From contig JBCCHB010000106.1 of assembly GCA_039028975.1 (NCBI GenBank), forward strand, positions 1-59,904: DNA of 59,904 nucleotides, given 5' to 3'. Below, piece after piece: positions 8,791 through 17,584 of this stretch (position 1 is the stretch's first letter; every line of letters begins with the position of its first letter). The stretch comes from JAHBNG01 sp039028975 (GTDB lineage Bacteria; Chloroflexota; Anaerolineae; Caldilineales; Caldilineaceae). The translations under genes and the position numbers were made by a program. Under the pieces are notes generated by a model. It saw only the letters and a program-made list of their open reading frames with translations. It searched no databases and was not told the DNA's origin.

Positions 8791-10347
8791 CTATTGAACC
8801 TCTGCCGACTTCCAATCTGTCACATTGCGCTCGTTCCGATCAAAGTTCGCGCCAACTTGGGTGATGGCTTTGTTACGGTCTAGGTACTTTTGATAATAAC
8901 TGTTCTGATCAATCTGTTCCAATGCGACGGTTGCATCCTGGTCTATCTTGAATTCAAAGATATAGATCTGATCGGTCAGTTCAACCACGGCGTCAACGCA
9001 GCCTTTGTTCGTCTTCACTTCTGCATGAATGCGCAGCCCCATCAGCTTGAAAATGACATAGAAGATGGTCTGATAATATTTCTCTTTGCCAATATGGAGA
9101 TCATAGTCGATATTTGCGTAAAGAATCTGTAGTCTCTCGAAGAAGAGGTCTAGATCATGCTGGCGTAAGGCGTCAATAAGTCGTTGGAGATAGGTAGCGC
9201 TTAATCCCTGCTCCACGTTGCTGAAGGCATCCAGCAAATAGACCAAGAAAGCGTTTTCCACCTCGTAATTTGGATAAGACAAAGTGTAGAAGAGGCTCTC
9301 TGAATCGTAGTCTTTAATAGTCAGATAGCCTGTCTGGAACATGAGCGGGATGATGGCAAGGCGCTTGATCTCGTAGGTGGAAAAAGCCATCTCGCTGACA
9401 TAGAGATCGTCAAAATCGACGACATCGTAATCCCCTTGATGGATGAGGTCGATGAGAAAAGTAGGCGTACCAGTCTCGAACCAATAATTGGAGAAACGTT
9501 GATTTTCGAAGAGAAGCAAGGTGGAGAATGGGTTATAAACATTCTCCGCGTCAGGTGCAAAACAGAAACCATCATACCAATGACGTATCTTGTCAAGTAG
9601 AGCATCACCAATCAGCTCCTCCTTTTGAGCAAATTGCTGAATATATGGCCCAAAATATTCTCGAATCTCACCCTCTGTTAACCCAAGCGCGGCCCCCGTG
9701 GCCGTCTGCATGGTTAGGTCAAGCAGGTTATTGAGATCAGAAAAGACGCTGACCTTACTAAACTTGCTCACGCCAGTGATAAAGACGAAGCGAACCTGGG
9801 CATCCATTCCCTTAATGACGCCATAGAATCCCTTGAGCACTTTGCGAATCTGTTCAGCTTCCTCCCAATTAGCAATATTGTCCAGAATGGGTTTGTCATA
9901 TTCATCAATTAGAATGACGACTCGGCCTTTAGCGGAAAGCTGATGAATTAGATCCTGAAAGCGGCTTTGGTAATCGAAGCCTAATAGTTCTAGTTCATAA
10001 ATTCGAGCAATCTTCTGAAGCCCAAAATCAAGAGCACGCTTCAACTCTTCTGCTGATGCAACCTGATTGTTCCCCAGATCGAGCCTTATCACCGGATGAG
10101 TAGCCCAGTCATAGTCTGTCTCCCCATATATCCACAACCCTTCAAAAAGTTCTCGATTGCCTTGGAAGATCTCTTCTAGTGTGGAGACCATCAAGCTTTT
10201 GCCAAAGCGACGTGGCCTCGATAAAAAATAGACACCTTTGTAGTGACCGACTAACTCGTGGATATAGCGGGTCTTATCAACGTAAAGATAACCACCATGA
10301 ATGATATCTCGAAAAGTTGCATTGCCGATAGGTAGTGGTTTGAGCAA
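8791..10347 (-). CDS. AAA-ATPase-like protein with C-terminal PD-(D/E)XK nuclease-like domain (DUF1703 type)
   Basis: 518 residues, full length for the family. The N-terminus PIGNATFRDI, GGYLYVDKT is typical. A Walker A-like loop lies in RPRRFGKSLMVSTL and Walker B in VVILIDEYDKP. The C-terminal domain carries the nuclease-like signature GCVDAVVE, then IFEFKID (D followed by ExK). The start is TTG at 10345-10347, supported by AGAGGT five bases upstream on the coding strand and by the conserved N-terminus. These proteins are common in Chloroflexota and Bacteroidota, often in many copies and near mobile DNA. Their function is not established, and nuclease activity is only predicted from the fold. 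Confidence 0.88.
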   Translation of the reverse strand: MLKPLPIGNATFRDIIHGGYLYVDKTRYIHELVGHYKGVYFLSRPRRFGKSLMVSTLEEIFQGNRELFEGLWIYGETDYDWATHPVIRLDLGNNQVASAEELKRALDFGLQKIARIYELELLGFDYQSRFQDLIHQLSAKGRVVILIDEYDKPILDNIANWEEAEQIRKVLKGFYGVIKGMDAQVRFVFITGVSKFSKVSVFSDLNNLLDLTMQTATGAALGLTEGEIREYFGPYIQQFAQKEELIGDALLDKIRHWYDGFCFAPDAENVYNPFSTLLLFENQRFSNYWFETGTPTFLIDLIHQGDYDVVDFDDLYVSEMAFSTYEIKRLAIIPLMFQTGYLTIKDYDSESLFYTLSYPNYEVENAFLVYLLDAFSNVEQGLSATYLQRLIDALRQHDLDLFFERLQILYANIDYDLHIGKEKYYQTIFYVIFKLMGLRIHAEVKTNKGCVDAVVELTDQIYIFEFKIDQDATVALEQIDQNSYYQKYLDRNKAITQVGANFDRNERNVTDWKSAEVQ

Positions 10348-10442
10348 AATTGACCTCTGCTAGGTAGGGAACAGAAATGATGCCGCTGTGGTTGACCGTC
10401 TATGAAAAGTGGATCTCTGAGGAATAGTGGGGTGGAGTTACC

Positions 10443-10510
10443 GTAGCTCGTCCTTTTAGGGCGGGAACTCCGTTACATCGGGTGCCTCCCGCCCTAAAAG
10501 GACGAGCTAC
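10443..10510. repeat. 68-bp perfect inverted repeat, REP/MITE-like
   Basis: Arms of 24 bp (10443-10466 and 10487-10510) are perfect reverse complements, beginning GTAGCTCGTCCTTTTAGGGC, with a 20-base loop. It lies between the AAA/nuclease gene and the sugar transporter operon. The rest of the 10348-10741 spacer shows no gene. Confidence 0.85.
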
Positions 10511-10810
10511 AACATTGCTGTGCCTTGGTCTTACCCCACAAAAGCTCAGACAACCTGAAAAGTTACATAATTTATAGTATACCATCAGTTGCTTTTGAAT
10601 CATCATACTCATCATAGAGCAACATGGCATGACTGATCTATTCAAGCACCTTGACAGCTCTCTTAGAAGCAAATATACTTATCTTGGAGATAACATAGAA
10701 ATGGACCTGAATGGGATGGCTCTCAATTCAATCTCATTTCTTTGATTACGCGTTCTTGCTGGCTTCTTCCCCTCCAGCTTGCGCTATTTTCCGCATCGTT
10801 GATTGATACC

Positions 10811-10840
10811 ATACTATTTGATGCCATACTATTTGATGCC
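10811..10840 (+). repeat. 15-bp tandem duplication in the leader of the binding protein gene
   Basis: ATACTATTTGATGCC occurs twice in immediate succession (10811-10825, 10826-10840), directly before the ribosome binding site AAAGGAG at 10844-10850. It may be a replication slippage product in the 5' untranslated leader. Confidence 0.7.
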
Positions 10841-10861
10841 AATAAAGGAGAAACCAATATC

Positions 10862-12397
10862 ATGGATACAGCGAGTCGTTCTCAGCGATTAAGCCGCCGA
10901 AATTTTCTGAAACTCTCTGGCGGTGCAGCCACTGTTTTGGCTCTTTCGGCCTGCACTACTGCGGTTACGCCATCAGGAAGTGCTCCCGCAGCGCAAGAGC
11001 CAGTCACCATTCGTTACGCTGGCCTCGAAGGGATGGGCGCTCGTGTGGAACAGTTCATGGTCCCTTGGGTGGAAGAGCAAGGGCACAATTGGGAGCGGGC
11101 CTCTTTTGGCCAGCAGGAATTGACTGACAAGATCATGCAATCTGTGGCCACTGATACTTATCTGGCTGATGTCTTCCAGTTTCCTTCCAACGCTCGTGCA
11201 GATGTGATTGCAGCCAATGCACTTATGGAAGTACCCATTGAGGTGCAGGACGAGGTGGATTGGGATGATATTTTGCCCAGCATCATTCGTACGCTTAGCT
11301 GGGAAGGTAAAGCCTACGCCCTGCCTTATGATGGCGATATTCACTACTATGCCTTCCGCAAAGACCTGTTTGCTGACCCAGAAAATAACGACCGATTCAA
11401 GAGCGAGTATGGCTATGACCTGGATCCCGAGAATGGGGCTGCTACCTGGACCGAGTGGCAGAATATTGCTGAATTCTTTACGGGCTGGGATTGGAATGGC
11501 AATGGCGAAGATGACGATTTTGGCATCGCCTGTATGACCAAGCGTGGTGACACAGCGTGGTGGGGCTTCCACTCCCGAGCCACTGCTTATGCCAAGCATC
11601 CAGATGATCCAGGTTATTTCATTGATACAGAGACCGGCGAAGCCCGTATCAATAACCCTGGCTTTGTACGAGCATTGGAAGAGTGGGTCCAAGAGAATAC
11701 GGATTGGGCACCTCCTGGTGGCACCAACTTTGGTTATGGAGATTCGGCCAACGCGGCCATCGGCGGTCGCGCTGTCTCTACCTATAGCTGGGATGCAGTC
11801 ACCCAATCTTCCGATCCCGAGATGTCTGTTATCAAGGGCTTGCAGGGGTACAGCATCCTGCCCGGCTCGAATGAAGTCTACAACTCAAAGGCTGGTGAAT
11901 GGGAGAGCTTTGACGAGCCAAGCCATGCGCCTTTCCATGCTTTTGGTGGTTGGGTCATTGCCGTCTCTTCTTCTGTGAAGGATGATGCATCCAAGATCGG
12001 TCCCGTTTGGGACTTTGTAGTTGAATTGACCAAGCCGGAGAGTGGTTTGGCCTTCGTTACCGATCTAACTGGTGCTAGCCCCTATCGCTTTAGCCAGATG
12101 GAAGCCATTGACGAATTTGCTAACGGTCCACTGGATCTGGGTGAAGAGGTCGCGCGCGACTATCTAAACGCGGCTCGCGACACACTAGATCATCCTAATG
12201 CCGTTACCGATCTGGCCTTCCCCGGCTGGGTACAATATCGTGACGCGCTGGAACTGGCGGTTGCGAAGGCCATGGGCAATGAGATGTCTGCCCAAGACGC
12301 GTTGGATGAAGCTGCCGCCGCCTTCAACGAGATTAGTGATCGGATGGGTGGTTTAAGGTCTCAAGCGGATATTTATCTCCGTACGTTGGGGATGTAG
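10862..12397 (+). CDS. ABC transporter sugar-binding lipoprotein
   Basis: 511 residues. The ATG at 10862 is chosen because AAAGGAG lies 11 bases upstream and because the protein then opens with a twin-arginine-like signal SRRNFLKLSGG, ending in the lipobox LSAC. A start at 10742 would put an unsuitable 40-residue extension before it. The mature part has the features of family 1 solute-binding proteins: VTIRYAGLEG at the start, a YALPYDGDIHYYAFRKDL segment and a C-terminal helical region. It should be anchored at the outer face of the membrane and deliver an oligosaccharide or sugar derivative to the permeases encoded downstream. A stem-loop at 12579-12615 separates it from the permease genes. 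Confidence 0.9.
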   Translation: MDTASRSQRLSRRNFLKLSGGAATVLALSACTTAVTPSGSAPAAQEPVTIRYAGLEGMGARVEQFMVPWVEEQGHNWERASFGQQELTDKIMQSVATDTYLADVFQFPSNARADVIAANALMEVPIEVQDEVDWDDILPSIIRTLSWEGKAYALPYDGDIHYYAFRKDLFADPENNDRFKSEYGYDLDPENGAATWTEWQNIAEFFTGWDWNGNGEDDDFGIACMTKRGDTAWWGFHSRATAYAKHPDDPGYFIDTETGEARINNPGFVRALEEWVQENTDWAPPGGTNFGYGDSANAAIGGRAVSTYSWDAVTQSSDPEMSVIKGLQGYSILPGSNEVYNSKAGEWESFDEPSHAPFHAFGGWVIAVSSSVKDDASKIGPVWDFVVELTKPESGLAFVTDLTGASPYRFSQMEAIDEFANGPLDLGEEVARDYLNAARDTLDHPNAVTDLAFPGWVQYRDALELAVAKAMGNEMSAQDALDEAAAAFNEISDRMGGLRSQADIYLRTLGM

Positions 12398-12578
12398 GAT
12401 CGATAGTCAGCAGTCGTTTGGTCCAAAGTCGGCTCTGCCATTGTCATTCCCATTGCGGCCAGCCCTGCTAAATAACAAAGATGAAAAGGTTAGAAAGATT
12501 AAGAATTTGCCCAATCTGTGTAATCTTTGTTGATTTTCATCGCCTGTGATGCAGCCTGTGCATGTTTAACTACTGAGA

Positions 12579-12615
12579 ATGGATAGTGGATGGTTATGCG
12601 CCATCTACTATCCAT
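12579..12615 (+). terminator. Stem-loop between binding protein and permease genes
   Basis: ATGGATAGTGGATGG (12579-12593) and CCATCTACTATCCAT (12601-12615) form a 15-bp stem with one mismatch and a 7-base loop. There is no T-tract, so it is more likely an mRNA-stabilising or attenuating hairpin that keeps binding protein expression above permease expression, as known for other sugar ABC operons. That role is inferred. Confidence 0.45.
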
Positions 12616-12682
12616 CACTTATCTAACGCATACCCCTTCTCACCGTTTGTGCGAACCAATCTAAATTGTCTCTACCCAAATT

Positions 12683-13612
12683 ATGTCTACCTCTTCACCT
12701 GCGCTTTCCCGTAGTCAAAAAAACCGATTTCAATTCCGCCTCCGTGATCGAACATGGCGCTGGATTCTGCTTTTACCGGCTGTCATTATCGTGGTGGCTT
12801 TGTTGGCGATTCCAGTCTTGTGGACGCTCTATGCTGCATTCACCGATCTCCACCTCTTTCGCATCGGTGTCGAGACGAGTTGGGTTGGCTTTAAGAATTT
12901 TGAAAAGCTGATCAACAATGCCTCTTTCTGGCGTACGGTCAAAAATACAGTCATCTTTATGCTGGGGGTTGTCCCTACACAACTTGTTATTGGGATGGTC
13001 ATTGCCCTCTGTCTCAATAATATTACTAGGGGGAAAAAGTTCTTTCGCACTTGGTTCCTCATGCCGCTGATGGTCAGCCCAGTTGTGGTAGCCTTTGTGG
13101 TCGGTAAGATGCTTTTTCAAGAAGACATTGGTCCCATTAACGAAATGTTACGCTGGATGGGCTTTGAAGGGATTCCCTGGTTTACCGATCCGTTTTGGGC
13201 AATGACCGCTCTGATATTGATTGACGTTTGGCAATGGAGTTCGTTTATGATCCTCATGCTCATGGCTGGGTTACAGGGGGTCCCCCCCGATCTCCATGAA
13301 GCAGCCACGGTCGATGGCGCAACGGCTTGGCAGGCATTTTGGGCGATTACGGTCCCGCTGATCCTGCCTATTACCGTAACGGCATTACTAATCCGTATTA
13401 TTGACGCCTTTAAGGTAGTCGATATTATAATGGTATTGACTGGGGGTGGCCCAGGACAGTCCACGGAGTCGGTCACCCTAGCTATCTATCGTATTGGTGT
13501 TAAAGGTGGCGATTTGGCCTTTGGTAGCAGCCAAGCCTACTTCCTTCTTCTGATTATGCTCGTCTTTGGCGGAGCATTTTTGGTCATGACTCGCCGGGCA
13601 ATGCAAAGTTAG
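12683..13612 (+). CDS. Sugar ABC transporter permease (MalF/UgpA type)
   Basis: 309 residues with six predicted membrane helices, beginning after a basic cytoplasmic N-terminus (RFQFRLRDRTW). The ATPase-contact EAA loop is seen as HEAATVDGATAWQAFWAITV (EAA...G). It forms the membrane channel with the permease encoded at 14431. The stop is 10 bp before the methionine aminopeptidase gene, which shares its direction, so the three are probably one transcript. No clear Shine-Dalgarno precedes the ATG, which was chosen because it yields the complete first helix. Confidence 0.92.
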   Translation: MSTSSPALSRSQKNRFQFRLRDRTWRWILLLPAVIIVVALLAIPVLWTLYAAFTDLHLFRIGVETSWVGFKNFEKLINNASFWRTVKNTVIFMLGVVPTQLVIGMVIALCLNNITRGKKFFRTWFLMPLMVSPVVVAFVVGKMLFQEDIGPINEMLRWMGFEGIPWFTDPFWAMTALILIDVWQWSSFMILMLMAGLQGVPPDLHEAATVDGATAWQAFWAITVPLILPITVTALLIRIIDAFKVVDIIMVLTGGGPGQSTESVTLAIYRIGVKGGDLAFGSSQAYFLLLIMLVFGGAFLVMTRRAMQS

Positions 13613-13622
13613 GAGCAACAGG

Positions 13623-14381
13623 ATGTCAATTGGTTCAGAGAAAGATATGATTGGTCTACAACGAGCAGGTCGGCTCGTTGTTCAAGCCATAAATGCAATG
13701 AAAGCGGCGATGGCAGAAGGCGTAACAACTCAGGAACTAGATGATATTGGTAGAAAAATTATCGAAGAAGCAGGAGCCAGGCCAGCACCAGAATATTTCT
13801 ATGATTATCCTGCAGCAACCTGCATCAGCATAAACGAAGAGGTAGCCCATGGAATTCCTGGCAAGCGACGCATTCGCAGCGGAGATTTGGTCAATATTGA
13901 TGTCTCGGTAGAGTTCAATGGCTATGTTGCCGATACAGGCGCCAGCATTCCATTTGGCAAGGTACCCCCAATTGTTCCTAAGCTCTGTAAGGCGACCCAA
14001 GAAGCCTTGCAAGAAGCCATGAATGCAGCCAAAGCTGGCAAGCGCATGGTTGATGTACAGAAGGTAATTGATAAGGTAGCACAAAAGCGGGGATTTACTG
14101 TGATTCGCAATCTAAGTGGCCACGGTATTGGTCGCAAGCTGCACGAAGCACCCGGCCACGTGCCAGATTATTCAAGGAAGAAAGATCGGCGACGCTTTAC
14201 CAAAGGTATGGTCTTAACCCTAGAGCCATTTTTGTCAACTGGCCCCCAACATGCTACGGAAACTTCTGATGGCTGGACATTGGTGACAGAATCAGGGAAC
14301 TATACGGCCCAATATGAGCATACCATTGTCGTTACCGACTCTAAACCGATCATTCTGACTGAGGGTCTTCCTTTAACGTAA
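13623..14381 (+). CDS. map: Methionine aminopeptidase, type I
   Basis: 252 residues, the usual length for the short bacterial type I enzyme, which removes the initiator Met from nascent proteins in the cytoplasm using two metal ions. Metal ligands and motifs: YPAATCISINEEVAHGIP with the conserved His, DLVNIDVSVEFNGYVADTG with two Asp, GHGIGRKLHE with His, LEPF with Glu and QYEHT with the last Glu. The ATG follows AGGAG by 7 bases. It is oddly placed between two sugar permease genes, 10 bp after the first and 49 bp before the second, where no function in uptake is expected. All catalytic ligands are intact, so it should be active. Whether another map exists elsewhere in the genome cannot be seen. 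Confidence 0.95.
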   Translation: MSIGSEKDMIGLQRAGRLVVQAINAMKAAMAEGVTTQELDDIGRKIIEEAGARPAPEYFYDYPAATCISINEEVAHGIPGKRRIRSGDLVNIDVSVEFNGYVADTGASIPFGKVPPIVPKLCKATQEALQEAMNAAKAGKRMVDVQKVIDKVAQKRGFTVIRNLSGHGIGRKLHEAPGHVPDYSRKKDRRRFTKGMVLTLEPFLSTGPQHATETSDGWTLVTESGNYTAQYEHTIVVTDSKPIILTEGLPLT

Positions 14382-14430
14382 GGAATGAAGAAGACTGTAA
14401 ACGTAATGGAAATAAAGGGGATCCAAAACG

Positions 14431-15285
14431 ATGGGTATTAAAGCCAGAAAAAGATTTGTCACAACCATTTCATACATTATTCTCATCGTTTGGTCGTTGA
14501 TTCTGTTTATCCCGATGTACTGGGTAATCATCACCTCATTCAAGCGGGCGGTGGATATGGCCGCTGGGGCTACCTATTTACCGTGGGTCGATTTCCAACC
14601 AAGCTTGGGCGCGTGGGAGTATCTCTTTGTCGAGCGCATCTCTTGGTTTATGCAGCCCTTTATGAATAGCTTGATTGTCGCCTTTGTCTCTTCAGGAATT
14701 GCGCTAGTCATTGGCTCAATGGCTGGTTATGCCTTAGCACGCTTTGACTTCGGTGGACGAAACAACGCCATTGTTCTTGCTTTTATGTCCCAGCGAATCT
14801 TTCCTGGTGCGCTCTTTATCCTGGCCTTTCTGGTGATGTTTCGAGAGCTAAAGTTGCTGGATACGCGCCTTGCCCTAATCATTGTCTATGCCAGTGGAGC
14901 CATCCCCTTTATTGTTTGGGTTATGCGAGATTTCTTTGAAAGCCTCCCTGTAGAGATCGAAGAGAGTGCCATGATTGATGGGGCCTCTCGGCTGGTGCTC
15001 ATGTTCCGCATTGCCATGCCCTTGGCCGCGCCGGGGCTTGTTGCCGTTTTTGTACTTTCGCTCATTGGCGCGTGGAATGAGTACCTGGTGGCGTTGACCC
15101 TCACCTTTACGGAAGCGATTACGATTCCTCTCTTTATGCAGATGCAGGTTAGCCAAACAGGGTATACGGAATGGTGGAACATGAGTGCCATTGCCCTAGT
15201 GAGCGTTATTCCGATGATCATTGCCGGCATGGCGCTAGAGCGATATATTACGAGCGGATTGACCTTTGGCGCGCTGAAAGGTTAA
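14431..15285 (+). CDS. Sugar ABC transporter permease (MalG/UgpE type)
   Basis: 284 residues with six predicted membrane helices. It shows the typical first helix ending in IPMYWVIITSFK, and an EAA-like loop EIEESAMIDGASRLVLMFRIAMPL that docks the ATPase. AAAGGGG about 10 bases before the ATG supports the start. It completes the binding protein and permease set starting at 10862. No ATPase subunit gene follows; such systems commonly borrow a shared MsiK/MalK-type ATPase encoded elsewhere. Confidence 0.92.
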   Translation: MGIKARKRFVTTISYIILIVWSLILFIPMYWVIITSFKRAVDMAAGATYLPWVDFQPSLGAWEYLFVERISWFMQPFMNSLIVAFVSSGIALVIGSMAGYALARFDFGGRNNAIVLAFMSQRIFPGALFILAFLVMFRELKLLDTRLALIIVYASGAIPFIVWVMRDFFESLPVEIEESAMIDGASRLVLMFRIAMPLAAPGLVAVFVLSLIGAWNEYLVALTLTFTEAITIPLFMQMQVSQTGYTEWWNMSAIALVSVIPMIIAGMALERYITSGLTFGALKG

Positions 15286-15538
15286 TAATAATTAATTGTT
15301 AAATTGATGAATTGTTGAATTTTTAATGATAGGGGCAATCGGCCTACCATCCATTATCCATCGTTTACTTTCTTGGATTGAAGGCGGGCAGCCTATTTGG
15401 TCGATGATGGTTAATAATAATTAATTGTTGAATTGATGAATTGTTGAATTTTTAATGATAGGGGGCAATCGGCCTACCATCCATTATCCATCGTTTACTT
15501 TCTTAGATTGAAGGTGGACAGCCCATTTGGTCAATGAT
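15280..15538. repeat. 129-bp direct tandem duplication
   Basis: Two copies (15280-15408 and 15409-15538) share nearly all bases, both opening GGTTAATAATAATTAATTG and containing CCTACCATCCATTATCCATC. The second contains the last 12 codons and stop of the minus-strand MBL hydrolase gene. The first carries a diverged copy of the same tail with the stop codon changed. Confidence 0.9.
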
Positions 15539-16243
15539 GGCACAGGCACTTTCTACATGGCGTTTTCCATTCTGGAGGCTAAAGTTGAGGTGACCAGCCA
15601 GCAGCGCGTCAAAGTCTAAAGTAGCCAAATATTGGATGGACTGAATGCTTAATGGCACACTACAATCGTAGGTGTTTTGCAGGACGATTTTGCCGCCGTA
15701 GAAGATGGCATCGCCGCCGATGAGATAGCGCTTGTCATTTAGGCCAGAAATGAGATACGAGACGTGATCATGGCTATGGCCTGGGGTGAAGTGGGTTTCG
15801 ATGCTCATGTTGCCGATTTGAATGTCGTCTAGATGATTCAGAACGTGCCCAATGGAATGGGAACGATAGATGTAATTGGCAGGATATATGCCACCTTCCC
15901 GTGCATGCGATAGACTAACAGCGTCTTCGTCACCATCTGTAACAATCCGCGCAGTGTCTGGTCCTGCGTAGCTTTGGAAGGGAAAATGTTCTGCCAAGTG
16001 GGCCACGCCACCTGAATGATCACCATGCGCATGCGTTAAAAAAAGGTGGCGAATCCGGTTACGCTCAATGCCATCTTGCTGGCAGACGGAGAGAATTTTC
16101 TCTACATCCATCCCAGCACCCGCATCAAAGAGTACGTACTCATCACCCGAACGGAAGAGGTAGATGTTGCAATCATAGGCGTTGGTCAAATCAAAGCCGT
16201 TGGCACCGCTGCCGATGAGATAGAGATTGGGTTCGATTCGCAT
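15503..16243 (-). CDS. MBL-fold metallo-hydrolase
   Basis: 246 residues of the metallo-beta-lactamase fold, cytoplasmic, with no signal peptide. Metal-binding motif HAHGDH in LFLTHAHGDHSGG, further His in HFTPGHSHDH, Asp in LIGGDAIFYGG, and the final His in LLAGHLNFS. This arrangement fits glyoxalase II-like thioesterases or related hydrolases; the substrate cannot be assigned. ATG at 16241-16243 with GGAG seven bases upstream on the coding strand. Its 3' end lies inside the 129-bp duplication. It is divergent from the desaturase gene, with a 250-bp shared upstream region that holds a good promoter for the desaturase. Confidence 0.9.
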   Translation of the reverse strand: MRIEPNLYLIGSGANGFDLTNAYDCNIYLFRSGDEYVLFDAGAGMDVEKILSVCQQDGIERNRIRHLFLTHAHGDHSGGVAHLAEHFPFQSYAGPDTARIVTDGDEDAVSLSHAREGGIYPANYIYRSHSIGHVLNHLDDIQIGNMSIETHFTPGHSHDHVSYLISGLNDKRYLIGGDAIFYGGKIVLQNTYDCSVPLSIQSIQYLATLDFDALLAGHLNFSLQNGKRHVESACAIIDQMGCPPSI

Positions 16244-16410
16244 GTGGAGTCTCCGAGAAACCGTTTAGAAACGAGAGGTAAACAACTCAGTTATTTTGTA
16301 GGGCTAATCCCGATTGAAATGCATAAGTTATTTACGATTCATTCCTTGCTGATACAGACCTTTGGCATGATTGTAGCAGCCGTAATTCGATCATTCAAAC
16401 TAGCAAGCGG

Positions 16411-16439
16411 TTGGAATGATACCCTCTGGGCGGTATAAT
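16411..16439 (+). promoter_or_regulatory. Sigma-70-type promoter for the desaturase gene
   Basis: TTGGAA at 16411-16416, a 17-base spacer, and a perfect TATAAT at 16434-16439. Transcription would begin near 16446, giving a leader of about 50 bases before the ATG at 16497. Confidence 0.7.
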
Positions 16440-16496
16440 TTATAGCTCCGCTTCACCAACACGTATTCAACCATGGAGAAAAAAGGACTCTTCATC

Positions 16497-17510
16497 ATGA
16501 TTAGTGAACAGCCAAAACAGCGAATCAGTTGGTACCGTTCGCCAGTCTCCCGAGAGGATCTGGCGGAGCTGAACCAACGTAGTGACTGGAAGGGATTGGC
16601 CCAAACCCTTGGGCACCTGGGACTTCTCCTACTCAGTGGCACATTGGCGTGGATAGCCGCTGAGAATCAAGCCTGGGGATGGTTTTTCCTGATACTCTTT
16701 GTTCATGGAACCATGTATCATTTTATTTTGAATGGATTTCATGAACTCTGTCACAGCTCGGTCTTTAAGAGCAAGTGGCTAAACAATTTTTTTCTCTACC
16801 TCTTTAGCTTTCTAGGTATCTACAATCCAGTTATGTTCTGGGCCAGCCACCAAGAGCATCATAAATATACGTTGCATCCGCCTGATGATCTAGAGGTGGT
16901 TTTCCCCTTTCACTTACCCTTGAAGGGATTTTTCCAAAGCATTATTATCAACCCCTGGGGCTTGTGGAACAGATTTAAAGGCTCATGGCGCATTAGTCAG
17001 GGGAAATTTGAAGGGGAGTGGGAGTTGATTCTATTCCCCGAAGATGCCGTGGAAAAGCGACAGCAAGCCGTGCGCTGGGCCAGAATCGAGCTTGTTGGTC
17101 ATGGGCTGATTCTGGTTGTTTCATTGGCAACCGGCTATTGGCTGATTCCTGTCTTGACCACTTTTGCCAATTTCTATGGTGGCTGGCTTCTCTACCTCTG
17201 TAACAACGCTCAACATGTGGGCCTAAAAGATGAGACCAATGACTACCGTCTCTGTACTCGCACCATCATCCTCAATCCAGTGGTCCGCTTTCTCTATTGG
17301 CATATGAATTACCACATCGAGCACCATATGTACGCAGCGGTTCCCTGCTACAACTTAGGCAAGCTCCATGCACTAATCAAGGACGATCTGCCATACTGCC
17401 CCAATGGCTTAATCGACACTTGGCGACATATCGTTCCTATCCTCAAAAAGCAGCGCGAGGATCCCGAGTATCAGTATGTCCCCGAATTGCCCAACCCGGT
17501 AACGGCCTAA
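16497..17510 (+). CDS. Membrane fatty acid desaturase family protein
   Basis: 337 residues from the ATG at 16497, chosen over an in-frame ATG at 16473 because AAAAGGA ends about 9 bases before it and the earlier one lacks a ribosome site. The three histidine boxes of the di-iron desaturase/hydroxylase family are present: HELCHSS, HQEHH and HIEHHMY, with hydrophobic pairs between them. It should be a membrane enzyme acting on acyl chains, or on carotenoid- or sphingolipid-like substrates; the box spacing does not settle which. The stop is 74 bp before the start proposed for the ABC exporter, so both could be read from the promoter at 16411. Confidence 0.88.
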   Translation: MISEQPKQRISWYRSPVSREDLAELNQRSDWKGLAQTLGHLGLLLLSGTLAWIAAENQAWGWFFLILFVHGTMYHFILNGFHELCHSSVFKSKWLNNFFLYLFSFLGIYNPVMFWASHQEHHKYTLHPPDDLEVVFPFHLPLKGFFQSIIINPWGLWNRFKGSWRISQGKFEGEWELILFPEDAVEKRQQAVRWARIELVGHGLILVVSLATGYWLIPVLTTFANFYGGWLLYLCNNAQHVGLKDETNDYRLCTRTIILNPVVRFLYWHMNYHIEHHMYAAVPCYNLGKLHALIKDDLPYCPNGLIDTWRHIVPILKKQREDPEYQYVPELPNPVTA

Positions 17511-17584
17511 GTATAGGTAGTCCACACTCGCTGAGTCGTTGCCAGAATTTTTATCATCTTGTTAATGTCAAGGAGCATCCCCCT

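Noticed and set aside
10973..11806. 277-codon frame opposite the sugar-binding protein gene
   Set aside because: It lies wholly inside a well-supported gene, has no recognisable motif and is a mirror of that gene's codon bias.
16046..16438. 130-codon plus-strand frame overlapping the MBL hydrolase gene
   Set aside because: It is antisense to conserved motifs of the hydrolase and reaches only into the promoter region; no family resemblance.
17297..17584. Upstream extension of the ABC exporter frame into the desaturase gene
   Set aside because: The extra residues read the desaturase tail in another frame, while a Shine-Dalgarno and TTG at 17585 fit the true N-terminus.
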